Source: a virus
Direction: 5' to 3' (one strand)
Length of the DNA stretch: 21,090 bases
IMG/VR virus record: IMGVR_UViG_3300031758_000688
Span: 1 to 21,090 of that record
How positions within the stretch are numbered: position 1 is the stretch's first letter; every line of letters begins with the position of its first letter. The notes below the pieces were generated by a model that saw only the letters and a program-made list of their open reading frames with translations, did no database searches and was not told the DNA's origin. Shown here in pieces: positions 15,004 to 20,735 of this stretch. A program made the position numbers and the translations under genes.

Positions 15004-15689
15004 TGCGCGCATACGCGGCTGCGGCCGTGCTGCTGCTGGCCGTTTTGGCTGGTCATCACGGCTACTACATGTTTGCCGATTGGAGCTGGTCTCCGCGCGT
15101 TGCTGACGCTGCACTGAGTGGAGTCGAGCGGGTACTGCTTTACGCGGTGATTGCCGGCCTACTTCTCCAGCCGTCTCTAAGCGTTTCAGCGCGCGCCGCC
15201 GCGCTTGTAGTGGTTGCAGTCGGCGCCGTTGAATCGAGTCAGGTCGCGGTGTGCCAAACGATGCACGGCATCACCGGCGCAAGCCTCCGGTTAACTCAGG
15301 ACACCTGCGACGCCCTCACCGGCTGGCCGGTCGGCACCGTTGTTGCTCTAGCGTGCGGCGCGTTGCTGCTGCTGTTTATTGTCGGCTCGGCTCGTCGGTC
15401 TAGGTTGCCCGGAGTGCCGTACTCGACAGATGGTGTGTTCGTCGGGTTCGAGCGGCGGGGCCGCACGGCGTGGAAGGTCATCGCCGCTTTGCTCGTGCAT
15501 CCATATGCCGGGTGCGTCTGGTTCAAAGAGGGCACCGGCTACCGCTTCGACCGCGTGCGCGGCTGCCTGGTCGAAGACCCCAGCCTACGCTGGCAGGATT
15601 TTAAGCTGCGCCCATTCGGTGGCGACGCCGCGCTCTTGCGCGACGGTCTGCCGTGGTCCATCCGCCATAACTGTGTGACGCTCAGATGA
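15003..15689 (+). CDS. Multi-pass membrane protein with soluble C-terminal domain
   Basis: This 228-residue protein has four likely membrane segments at about 4-24, 43-60, 63-80 and 110-130. A 95-residue soluble C-terminal domain follows (GVFVGFERRGRTAWKVIAA, HPYAGCVWFKEGTGYRFDR, DFKLRPFGGDAALL). Four Cys at 84, 102, 117 and 171 include a pair (84 and 102) in the loop between segments three and four that could be periplasmic. I do not recognise the family. The position, between tail fibre genes and the holin and endolysin genes, suggests a role in lysis timing, superinfection exclusion or membrane remodelling, none of which the sequence proves. ATG overlaps the preceding stop; its own end overlaps the next ATG (ATGA). 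Confidence 0.7.
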   Translation: MRAYAAAAVLLLAVLAGHHGYYMFADWSWSPRVADAALSGVERVLLYAVIAGLLLQPSLSVSARAAALVVVAVGAVESSQVAVCQTMHGITGASLRLTQDTCDALTGWPVGTVVALACGALLLLFIVGSARRSRLPGVPYSTDGVFVGFERRGRTAWKVIAALLVHPYAGCVWFKEGTGYRFDRVRGCLVEDPSLRWQDFKLRPFGGDAALLRDGLPWSIRHNCVTLR

Positions 15690-16078
15690 TCGACGACACT
15701 GACGACAAGACGCGCCGTGTGGCCGAGGCTATCCGCACGGCGGTAGGCGACGACGTGCATTCGCTCACGCAGAGCCTGCGCAGTATCGCAATTGAGGTCA
15801 ACGCGGCACGGACAAAACTCGCGCAGCATGAGCACAGCATGCAAACCGCGGTGCGGGTTGCGCAGTGGATCGGTGCTCCGCTGGCGGCTTTGTTTTGCTG
15901 GATCTTATTGCGAGGCCAGGCGTCCATTGATGACGCACTTCGCAGCCAGCATGCAATGCAGCTCAAGATCGAGTCGATCCTCGTCGCAATGGAGCGCGAC
16001 CGGAAAGTCTCAGAGCAGCAGCACAACGCGCTGTCGACCCGCGTCGAGCGCATCGAAGCCCAGCGGATGCAGCGATAG
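15686..16078 (+). CDS. Single-pass membrane protein with flanking coiled coils
   Basis: A 130-residue protein with an N-terminal helical region (residues 8-55, heptad-like, including VHSLTQSLRSIAIEVNAART), one membrane segment at about 58-76 (AQWIGAPLAALFCWILL) and a C-terminal coiled coil (about 83-128). The layout recalls small phage lysis-region proteins such as XhlA-like or holin accessory proteins, although the membrane span is central rather than terminal. Start overlaps the previous stop as ATGA. The next gene begins two bases after its stop. A holin partner or antiholin role is inferred from position only. Confidence 0.7.
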   Translation: MIDDTDDKTRRVAEAIRTAVGDDVHSLTQSLRSIAIEVNAARTKLAQHEHSMQTAVRVAQWIGAPLAALFCWILLRGQASIDDALRSQHAMQLKIESILVAMERDRKVSEQQHNALSTRVERIEAQRMQR

Positions 16079-16079
16079 C

Positions 16080-16331
16080 ATGCGCTTCCTCACCGTCGAA
16101 AACTGGAAGCGCGGCATCGCGCTGACCATCCTCGCTGCCTATAGCTATCAGCTTGTGGCGTGGCCCATCGTGTATTGGTTGACGACGTTGCTCACGCTCG
16201 CCACCGGGGTCCAGTGGCCCGCGCCGCCCATCGTGCCCTGGGAGCAACTCACGGCAGGGACTGCCACGCTCGCGGCGGTGGGCGGGATCGAGACCTGGCG
16301 CAAGCAGCGCGGCACCGAGAGCACGCAATGA
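16080..16331 (+). CDS. Probable holin (GTA 3TM-holin-like)
   Basis: This 83-residue protein has a long hydrophobic region at 11-43 (IALTILAAYSYQLVAWPIVY and following), which may be one or two membrane passes, and a second at about 53-69 (LTAGTATLAAVGGIET). A short charged tail ends WRKQRGTESTQ. The pattern of an internal Trp-Pro followed by a Gly-rich last helix and a basic end resembles the GTA_holin_3TM family, although I cannot confirm it without a search. It would form the membrane lesion that releases the endolysin encoded immediately downstream. The ATG at 16080 is 2 bases after the preceding stop; the frame is open upstream but overlaps the previous gene. Its TGA overlaps the endolysin ATG (ATGA at 16328-16331). 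Confidence 0.72.
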   Translation: MRFLTVENWKRGIALTILAAYSYQLVAWPIVYWLTTLLTLATGVQWPAPPIVPWEQLTAGTATLAAVGGIETWRKQRGTESTQ

Positions 16332-16786
16332 GCGACATGATCGACCCGCTCAGTGAGCACTTCACCTGGTCGGAAGCAACGCACAGCGAAACCGCCATCC
16401 GCCTCGGCATCGACAACACCCCGCCGCTTTCGGTGCGCGTGAACATCCGAACGACGGCCGCGAAAATGGACAGGCTGCGCAAGTTTGTCGGCCGGCCGGT
16501 ACATGTCACAAGCTGGTATCGCTGCTTAGACCTCAACCGCGCTTTGCGCAGCCGAGACAACAGCGCCCACGTGCAGGGGTTTGCCGTGGACTTCGTGGCC
16601 CCGAGTTATGGATCGACCGAGCAGCTTTTCGACTTGCTCGCGCCGCTGGCCCTAGACATGGGGGCAGACCAGATCATCCGCGAGTTTGCGGGCAGCGCCC
16701 GAGGCGGGTGGGTACACGTTAGCTTTGACCCGCGCGGGCGGGGGCAAAAACTGGTGATTGACGGCAGCGGGACGCGCGTTGCGTGA
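16328..16786 (+). CDS. Endolysin, M15-family peptidase
   Basis: A 152-residue zinc peptidase of the M15 (D-Ala-D-Ala carboxypeptidase or L-Ala-D-Glu endopeptidase) type, which cuts peptidoglycan stem peptides at lysis. Zinc ligands are predicted as His81 and Asp88 in SAHVQGFAVDF and His130 in GWVHVSF, the S-x-H-x-x-G-x-x-x-D and W-x-H motifs of the family. A nearby acid such as Glu119 may be catalytic. The N-terminus (LSEHFTWSEATHSETAIRLG) is typical for phage M15_3 proteins. There is no signal peptide, so release should need the holin encoded just upstream. ATG at 16328 overlaps the holin stop. The last 135 bases overlap a leftward HTH gene on the other strand. Confidence 0.9.
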   Translation: MSDMIDPLSEHFTWSEATHSETAIRLGIDNTPPLSVRVNIRTTAAKMDRLRKFVGRPVHVTSWYRCLDLNRALRSRDNSAHVQGFAVDFVAPSYGSTEQLFDLLAPLALDMGADQIIREFAGSARGGWVHVSFDPRGRGQKLVIDGSGTRVA

Positions 16787-17017
16787 CGCGCTGGATGCCC
16801 CAGGACGCGCGCACAGCTTGTGGCTAGGGTGTTGCCCCGTCCGGAGCAAAAAAAGCTCCCACGCGGCCAGGTCGAGCGTCCTATCCCCTGCCTCGACGGC
16901 TTGCCATGCTCGCAGGGAGCGGTGGCAGAGAGCGCCCGCGGCGGTTTGCGACAGTCCGGCCGCTTTGCGGGCGGCGCGGATGTCGGTCGGGCCAGCTACG
17001 ACTTTGTCACTAACCAT
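16652..17017 (-). CDS. Small HTH DNA-binding protein, 3' end antisense to endolysin
   Basis: A 121-residue reading frame. Residues 11-60 form a helix-turn-helix of the phage XRE-like type (DIRAARKAAGLSQTAAGALC, then SLRAWQAVEAGDR and AAWELFLLRTGQHP), and the typical protein of this sort ends near residue 65-70. Here no stop occurs before the frame enters the endolysin gene, so the last 45 or so codons are antisense to it. These residues (Pro- and Ala-rich, no pattern) look like run-on translation. It starts 8 bases inside the end of the ParB-like gene. It is the last gene of the leftward cassette and could be its regulator. The HTH part is convincing; the C-terminal part is doubtful. Confidence 0.7.
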   Translation of the reverse strand: MVSDKVVAGPTDIRAARKAAGLSQTAAGALCHRSLRAWQAVEAGDRTLDLAAWELFLLRTGQHPSHKLCARPGASSASRNARPAAVNHQFLPPPARVKANVYPPASGAARKLADDLVCPHV

Positions 17018-17666
17018 GGCTTGCCCCCCATGCCTGCGAAAACTCGCGCTCGGAGAAAAGCTCGGCCAGCCCTGTGATCTGTTTTAGTCGGAGTACTTCG
17101 TCTGGCTCCATGCCGAGTTCGGTGGCAATCTTTTCGTCGCTCCAGTTGCGCCGCGCCAGATCAATGACGATATCGGCCATAGCGTCAACCTGATGTTTGC
17201 CCCGCGCCCGGTTGTGCCGAATAGTCGCCGCGACTCGATCTTCTTTGCCGGTGCGCTCTGTGTTGATTACCGCAATCGGCAGGCGGCCGTGTACCCGTTT
17301 GCGAACGGCGCCGACTTCGCGGCCAACTCGGTTGCGGTGAAAGCCGTCAACGACTTCGTAACTGCCTTCCGCATCCGGCCACGCCACAATCGGCTGTGTG
17401 TATCCGTCCGCCATAATGGACAGTTGCAGCAGCCGCATTTCGGGTGGCGCCACGCTGTTCGGGTTGTAGTCATTGGCATGCAATTGTTCCGCGCGAACCC
17501 AAAGCACGCAGTCCACCGGCTCGCGTTTCATCGGCGAGTGCTCGCGCAGGGCAAGCCTGATGGCGTTGATCGCGTCAATGCGGTTGTCATTGTCTAAATC
17601 GGCGAAGCGCGCAAACAACGCGCGCGCCTCTTCAACTAAGCCGGCAGCAGTTAGATCAAGTTCCAT
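17010..17666 (-). CDS. ibrB: IbrB/YbdM-like ParB-fold protein
   Basis: A 218-residue protein of the ParB/Srx fold, starting at the ATG at 17666 with GGAG just before it; the frame is open further upstream into the previous gene. After a helical N-terminus, the ParB-like domain runs about 50-155 with NDYNPNSVAPPEM, SIMADGYTQPIVAW, the nucleotide-binding type motif VVDGFHRNRV (106-115) and the hallmark IRHNRARGKH (149-158). A helical DNA-binding-like region follows (about 160-205, WSDEKIATELGMEPDEVLRL). This order and the adjacent PP-loop gene match E. coli IbrB/YbdM. Members of this fold can be NTP-dependent; the activity here is unknown. It is not a plasmid-partition ParB, since no parA lies nearby. 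Its end overlaps the HTH gene by 8 bases. Confidence 0.85.
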   Translation of the reverse strand: MELDLTAAGLVEEARALFARFADLDNDNRIDAINAIRLALREHSPMKREPVDCVLWVRAEQLHANDYNPNSVAPPEMRLLQLSIMADGYTQPIVAWPDAEGSYEVVDGFHRNRVGREVGAVRKRVHGRLPIAVINTERTGKEDRVAATIRHNRARGKHQVDAMADIVIDLARRNWSDEKIATELGMEPDEVLRLKQITGLAELFSEREFSQAWGASHG

Positions 17667-18847
17667 TGGCTTCTCCGTCGCTTCATGAGTTGCTGATACT
17701 TTGAAAACGCTTCCGTTTTGTGCTGACTGAACGACAGCCCCTTGCACCAATAGTCATTTCTAAGCAGCGCCTTGCATATGCGAGTCCACGATGGCTGCCC
17801 CTTGTCGGCGACGGGGCCGGCATCGGGAATTCCATGCGGGTAGCCGCGTTTTTGATACCACATCAAAAACACGGCGATCTTGTCTTTGTAGTGTTCGGCT
17901 GTTGATGGCGGCATGCTGGCGAGAATTGACTCGGCAAACTGCCGCCAGCTCAAATGGCCGGGCTTGCTGATGTTGCGATAGCCGAGCACACTGCCCGACT
18001 CCTGCACGTAGAGGGCGCCTTGATTGGCGCCATTGACTCGCGCAACAACCCGGCCCCATGTCTCAGGTTCTATTACGTGATAGAGCCAAAGCCCTTTCCG
18101 TTGATCGTCGCCATAAGGTTGGCAGATGCGCGCTTGGTGAATCGTTAGACCGGCTTGGTGCATGCGGTCGTACAGTTTGTTGTAAGGGGCGCCAAAGCGG
18201 CCGTTGTAAGTCCAGATGTCTTCCGTGCGCCAGTCGTAGATCGGGTAGGCGTTGTATAGGTGGTCGCCACACCAAGTCATCCATTGCCGGCCATCAAACG
18301 TGCTTTTGCGGCCGGCGATCGTGCGGTAGCGGTTCAGCGACTCGTCACTGCGAATGCCGACGAAGCACGCGCACAGCTTGCCCTGTGCGTACCATTGCCC
18401 AAACGCAGGCACAAATTCCTCGAACTCCATCGCCCGCCGGAAAAAAGGAAAGTAACCCTCGTGGGTGATTGATCTAGCGTGGGGTTGCCGCACCCAATCA
18501 GCCTCGCGTCCTGGCTGCCAACAAACCCACTGCGGCTCGAACTGGCTGACTGCGTTACGCAGGTGAATTGGCAGCGCAACCCAATACGGCTCGATGTGCT
18601 CGGCGTAGCGCTCAAAGGTCTGCGTGACGTAGTCGATGGTGAGACGGTACTGCGCTTCCAGATCGACAAATAGCAAGCCGATCCGGCGGTTGCGCTTCAC
18701 TGCCTCTTGCATCACAAGCTCAAGCATCACGCCGCTATCTTTGCCGCCGCTGAAAGAAACGTAAATGCGCGGGAAGTCGTCAAACACGGCTGCGATTCGC
18801 TGCCGGGCCGCCGTCAAAACGTCAATGCCTAGTGGTTTTTTAGCCAT
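17651..18847 (-). CDS. ibrA: IbrA/YbdN-like PP-loop protein (PAPS reductase fold, DUF3440)
   Basis: A 398-residue protein with the PP-loop SGGKDS at residues 33-38, which binds ATP or adenylylated substrates in PAPS reductases, DndC and related enzymes. Further family motifs are VGIRSDES (163-170) and YPIYDWRTEDIW (201-212), followed by the DUF3440 part (MHQAGLTIHQARICQPYGDD and later AVFLMWYQKRGYPHGIP). Length is close to E. coli YbdN (about 406). Cysteines at 109, 159, 161, 193, 242, 358 and 368 could be redox or metal ligands. Substrate and reaction are not known. It is the fourth from last in a chain of overlapping genes: the preceding gene ends 19 bases inside it, and it overlaps the ParB-fold gene by 16. 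Start ATG lacks a strong ribosome site, fitting translational coupling. Confidence 0.88.
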   Translation of the reverse strand: MAKKPLGIDVLTAARQRIAAVFDDFPRIYVSFSGGKDSGVMLELVMQEAVKRNRRIGLLFVDLEAQYRLTIDYVTQTFERYAEHIEPYWVALPIHLRNAVSQFEPQWVCWQPGREADWVRQPHARSITHEGYFPFFRRAMEFEEFVPAFGQWYAQGKLCACFVGIRSDESLNRYRTIAGRKSTFDGRQWMTWCGDHLYNAYPIYDWRTEDIWTYNGRFGAPYNKLYDRMHQAGLTIHQARICQPYGDDQRKGLWLYHVIEPETWGRVVARVNGANQGALYVQESGSVLGYRNISKPGHLSWRQFAESILASMPPSTAEHYKDKIAVFLMWYQKRGYPHGIPDAGPVADKGQPSWTRICKALLRNDYWCKGLSFSQHKTEAFSKYQQLMKRRRSQWNLI

Positions 18848-19227
18848 TGTTCGATCACCGACTCTGCGATGCGCTGAATCTCACCTTCACCGTTGACGAT
18901 GCAGAAATAGCGGTCGGACGATCGCCAGCTCGTCGGCGACTTGACTTCGTAGACATTGCCCGAATCCAAAACAAACCAAAGCTCGACTCCTCGTGAGTGA
19001 GTTGAATTGGCGCGCTTGCGCTGCCAGTTGGCTTGCAGAAACTCGCGAGTCCAGCCGTATTTTCGGTCGCGCCCGACAATGCGCGCGACCCACGGTTTGC
19101 GCGGACGAGCGTTCCCGACTACGCGCCGGCCAAGCCCAGGCTTGACCTGATCGATAATCATGGAATACATTTTTAAGAGCGCGTCTTGTGATTCCCCGAT
19201 GTACTCCAGCGCTAACGTAGCCTTCAT
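18829..19227 (-). CDS. Uncharacterised protein encoded upstream of IbrA
   Basis: A 132-residue basic protein that I do not recognise. It begins at ATG 19227, which forms an ATGA overlap with the preceding stop; a GTG at 19236 in frame would add three residues. The sequence has an N-terminal helix (QDALLKMYSMIIDQVKPGLG), a highly basic middle (RKPWVARIVGRDRKYGWTRE, NWQRKRANSTHSRG), then a beta hairpin (VELWFVLDSGNVYEVKSPTS) and an end with RYFCIVNGEGEIQRIAE. The basic middle and hairpin could bind nucleic acid. Its stop lies inside the IbrA-like gene, so the two are almost certainly translated together. A role with IbrA/IbrB is an inference from that linkage. Confidence 0.75.
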   Translation of the reverse strand: MKATLALEYIGESQDALLKMYSMIIDQVKPGLGRRVVGNARPRKPWVARIVGRDRKYGWTREFLQANWQRKRANSTHSRGVELWFVLDSGNVYEVKSPTSWRSSDRYFCIVNGEGEIQRIAESVIEQWLKNH

Positions 19228-19580
19228 GCGGGCCACTCGACCTGATGAGATGCCGGCCGATACAACCCGACTAGGTGCGCCACTTCTTTGATGGCCTCAC
19301 GCGCCGCAAGAAACTGATTCTGACGATCGTGGAAGTCCTGCAACGTAAAAACGCCCCCGTGCCATTGAACTGTGCCAATCTGCCTCGGGTCTTCTTCGTT
19401 CATCTCGCGCCACGCAACGTCGAGGGTCGCGCCAATTGCATCAATATCCGCCTGCGTCGGAGAATAGGCCGGGTCACGCATCCGCTCGGACCCGATGGCA
19501 CTTTTCATGGCCTCGGTAAGAGGATCGCACCGCTGGCCATTAAGAGCTAAATGTGCTGCCGTGCCAATAGAGATTTGCAT
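19224..19580 (-). CDS. Uncharacterised first gene of the IbrA/IbrB cassette
   Basis: A 118-residue acidic protein, first of the leftward operon. It has a strong Shine-Dalgarno GGAG (complement of 19587-19590) six bases before its ATG. The protein is mainly helical: an N-terminal segment with a possible short hairpin, YSPTQADIDAIGATLDVAWR, a short strand pair (IGTVQWHGGVFT) and a final helix (NQFLAAREAIKEVAHLVGLY). No family recognised. It overlaps the next gene as ATGA, and the operon is preceded by the near-consensus promoter at 19638-19665. Function unknown; a partner or regulator of the PP-loop and ParB-fold proteins is a reasonable guess. Confidence 0.75.
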   Translation of the reverse strand: MQISIGTAAHLALNGQRCDPLTEAMKSAIGSERMRDPAYSPTQADIDAIGATLDVAWREMNEEDPRQIGTVQWHGGVFTLQDFHDRQNQFLAAREAIKEVAHLVGLYRPASHQVEWPA

Positions 19581-19592
19581 TTTTTTCTCCAG

Positions 19593-19607
19593 CCCCTGAT
19601 CCAGGGG
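19593..19607. promoter_or_regulatory. Leader hairpin next to the ribosome site of the cassette
   Basis: CCCCTGATCCAGGGG contains a perfect 6-bp stem with a 3-base loop. In the leftward mRNA it ends two bases before the GGAG of the first gene, so it could influence access of ribosomes. There is no U run, so it is not a terminator. Confidence 0.4.
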
Positions 19608-19613
19608 AGCGGC

Positions 19614-19628
19614 GGATGCGTTGCATCC
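19614..19628. promoter_or_regulatory. Inverted repeat at the transcription start of the cassette
   Basis: GGATGC (19614-19619) and GCATCC (19623-19628) form a perfect 6-bp inverted repeat around a 3-base centre. It lies just downstream of the predicted start of the leftward transcript and may be a second operator or a hairpin in the 5' leader. Confidence 0.45.
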
Positions 19629-19637
19629 ATGACCAGC

Positions 19638-19665
19638 ATCATACGCACCGGGTGCGCATTGTCAA
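19638..19665 (-). promoter_or_regulatory. Near-consensus sigma70 promoter for the leftward cassette
   Basis: Read on the minus strand: TTGACA (19665-19660), a 16-base spacer, then TATGAT (19643-19638). The -35 is perfect and the -10 has one change from TATAAT. Transcription would start near 19631, about 50 bases before the first ATG of the operon. The strength and separate orientation suggest expression independent of the late rightward transcript. Confidence 0.78.
19641..19659. promoter_or_regulatory. Palindromic operator candidate inside the promoter spacer
   Basis: The 19 bases ATACGCACCGGGTGCGCAT form an inverted repeat centred on 19650. The CGCACC and GGTGCG arms are perfect, with two more matching pairs outside one mismatch. 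It fills the space between the -35 and -10 elements, where a bound repressor would block RNA polymerase. The binding protein is unknown; the HTH protein of the cassette or a host or phage repressor are candidates. Confidence 0.6.
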
Positions 19666-19733
19666 GGGGTATCGACAACAAAATGCCGGAGTGTCAAAAA
19701 CGCAACAACCGGCGCCCATAAAGGAGTCCGTCA

Positions 19734-20273
19734 ATGATCCCCGGCCTACCCGTACCGCTCGCAAGCCTCCGAACCGCCCTCGCGGTAGCCGGTGCCGTCG
19801 CCGTCGTCGCGTTGCTCGCTGGCACGTACTGGCTCGGTCGCAGCCACGAAGCCGACGGGTGGCGCCTCAAAGCCGCCCAGGCGGCCGCTGCAACTGAGCG
19901 GGCAATCGCCCTTGAGCAAACCCGCCAGCGCGAGATTGAGGCGCGCTGGCAATCAACCGTCGATCAACAGGCCTCGGAGTTATCTAATGCACGCACAACG
20001 ATCACCCAGCAGGCTTCCCGCCTGCGCGCTCTTAGTCTCGACTCTAGTCGGCTGCGCGACCAGCTCACCGCCTACGCCGCCGGTAGCCCCGGCGAGGATT
20101 CCGTCGCCGCCTGTCACGCTCGGGCCGCAGCACTCTCAGCCTATGCTGCCGATCTTGGAGCCGTTGCTGGTGAGATTGCAATCGCTGCTCGACAATCCGC
20201 CGTCGAGCGAGACGAGTTTGCCGCAGAAGTGAACGCGCTGATTAAAGCGTGGCCGCGTGCGGGAGAACGCTAG
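19734..20273 (+). CDS. Rz: Inner-membrane spanin Rz (i-spanin)
   Basis: A 179-residue protein with a single N-terminal membrane segment at about 12-33 (VAGAVAVVALLAGTYWLG) followed by a long Ala- and Gln-rich periplasmic coiled coil (RAIALEQTRQREIEARWQST onward). This is the layout of Rz-type inner-membrane spanins, which with an outer-membrane partner fuse the two membranes in the last step of lysis of Gram-negative hosts. AAGGAG at 19721-19726 precedes the ATG. The Rz1 partner is nested in another frame. The endolysin and holin lie 2.9 kb upstream, separated by the leftward IbrA/IbrB cassette. Its stop TAG abuts the stop of a leftward gene. Confidence 0.9.
   Translation: MIPGLPVPLASLRTALAVAGAVAVVALLAGTYWLGRSHEADGWRLKAAQAAAATERAIALEQTRQREIEARWQSTVDQQASELSNARTTITQQASRLRALSLDSSRLRDQLTAYAAGSPGEDSVAACHARAAALSAYAADLGAVAGEIAIAARQSAVERDEFAAEVNALIKAWPRAGER
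19987..20232 (+). CDS. Rz1: Outer-membrane lipoprotein spanin Rz1 (o-spanin), nested in Rz
   Basis: An 81-residue lipoprotein read in the +1 frame relative to Rz and lying wholly within it. ATG 19987 is preceded by GGAG (19976-19979) seven bases away. Residues 1-22 are a lipoprotein signal (MHAQRSPSRLPACALLVSTL) with the lipobox LVGC and lipidated Cys23. The mature part is Pro-rich (SSPPTPPVAPARIPSPPV), as in Rz1 proteins, and about 59 residues long. It would sit in the outer membrane and contact the Rz periplasmic domain. The frame is open upstream to 19792, but only the later ATG yields a signal peptide. Confidence 0.9.
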   Translation: MHAQRSPSRLPACALLVSTLVGCATSSPPTPPVAPARIPSPPVTLGPQHSQPMLPILEPLLVRLQSLLDNPPSSETSLPQK

Positions 20274-20507
20274 TTAGGCGTCTTCGCACTTTGCCAGCAG
20301 CGAATCTATCGCCTTGTCTACTGCGGCGCCAGCTTTGCCCTTGTTGTCCTTCAACATCGAAGCAAAGAAAGCGCGGTAAATCTGGTCCGTCAGGATGTTG
20401 GCTTTGTCGCAGTGCGGGTAGCCGTAGGCGTGCAGGTTCTTCACGCCGGCTGCAATCAATTTGTCTTCCATCGTCGTTCCTCTCTTTTCTCAACCAAGAC
20501 GCCTAAC
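20273..20507. repeat. 12-base inverted repeats flanking the 65-residue gene
   Basis: GTTAGGCGTCTT at 20273-20284 and its exact reverse complement AAGACGCCTAAC at 20496-20507 enclose the small leftward gene at 20274-20471. A further 10-base copy, GTTAGGCGTC, occurs at 20951-20960, just upstream of another small gene. The first copy covers the meeting stop codons of Rz and the 65-residue gene. Confidence 0.65.
20274..20471 (-). CDS. Small phage protein, function unknown (65 residues)
   Basis: A 65-residue protein (MEDKLIAAGVKNLHAYGYPH, later FFASMLKDNKGKAGAAVDKA) with two Cys (21 and 62) and a largely helical C-terminal half. An AGAGG stands about seven bases before the ATG. Its stop is immediately next to the Rz stop, so the two genes converge with no spacer. 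No family recognised. It is flanked by 12-base inverted repeats. Confidence 0.72.
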   Translation of the reverse strand: MEDKLIAAGVKNLHAYGYPHCDKANILTDQIYRAFFASMLKDNKGKAGAAVDKAIDSLLAKCEDA

Positions 20508-20513
20508 TTATCG

Positions 20514-20723
20514 TTATGCGGCCACCACGAATACCAATTCGCGGTCTTTTGCGTCCCATCGCTTTTGATCAATGTACGGACTGCCCCTTGACCGCACTTT
20601 GACAAGGTTGGCGTCGCATAGCTCGTCATCGATCCCCTCGTCCGGGCATGGGACGCAAACATCTAGGTCGCCGTACGTCTCAATTGCATTTTGTGCCCGT
20701 TCAATCAACTCACTGAGCTTCAT
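20514..20723 (-). CDS. Small phage protein, function unknown (69 residues)
   Basis: The protein of 69 residues opens MKLSELIERAQNAIETYGDL, a helix followed by a strand (DVCVPCPDEG), then a basic hairpin and a C-terminal strand (RELVFVVAA). The opening L-S-E-L-I-x-x-x-Q-x-x-x-x-x-x-G-D-x-x-V is a pattern I recall in many small phage proteins of unknown function. AAGGAAA stands upstream of the ATG. Three Cys (23, 26 and 36), two of them as C-x-x-C, could bind metal, but this is unproven. Confidence 0.7.
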   Translation of the reverse strand: MKLSELIERAQNAIETYGDLDVCVPCPDEGIDDELCDANLVKVRSRGSPYIDQKRWDAKDRELVFVVAA

Positions 20724-20735
20724 CCGAATTTCCTT

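Noticed and set aside
16774-16791. GC-rich inverted repeat over the endolysin stop (GCGCGT and ACGCGC)
   Set aside because: Only six pairs, no T run after it; not enough to call a terminator between the late operon and the leftward cassette.
16843-16859. GGAGC, seven A, GCTCC: hairpin with A run resembling a terminator
   Set aside because: It encodes the conserved E-L-F-L-L part of the HTH protein on the minus strand, and the A run is in the loop rather than after the stem.
17193-17597. Rightward 134-codon frame inside the leftward cassette
   Set aside because: Shadow of the ParB-fold gene, which has clear family motifs on the other strand.
17010-17666. ParB-fold protein as a plasmid or chromosome partition gene
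   Set aside because: No parA or centromere-like repeats are near; adjacency to the DUF3440 PP-loop gene and the IRHNRARG motif fit the IbrB group instead.
17651-18847. PP-loop protein as a DndC-type DNA phosphorothioation enzyme
   Set aside because: No DndB, DndD, DndE or cysteine desulfurase partner is present, and the DUF3440 type C-terminus with a ParB-fold neighbour fits IbrA/YbdN better.
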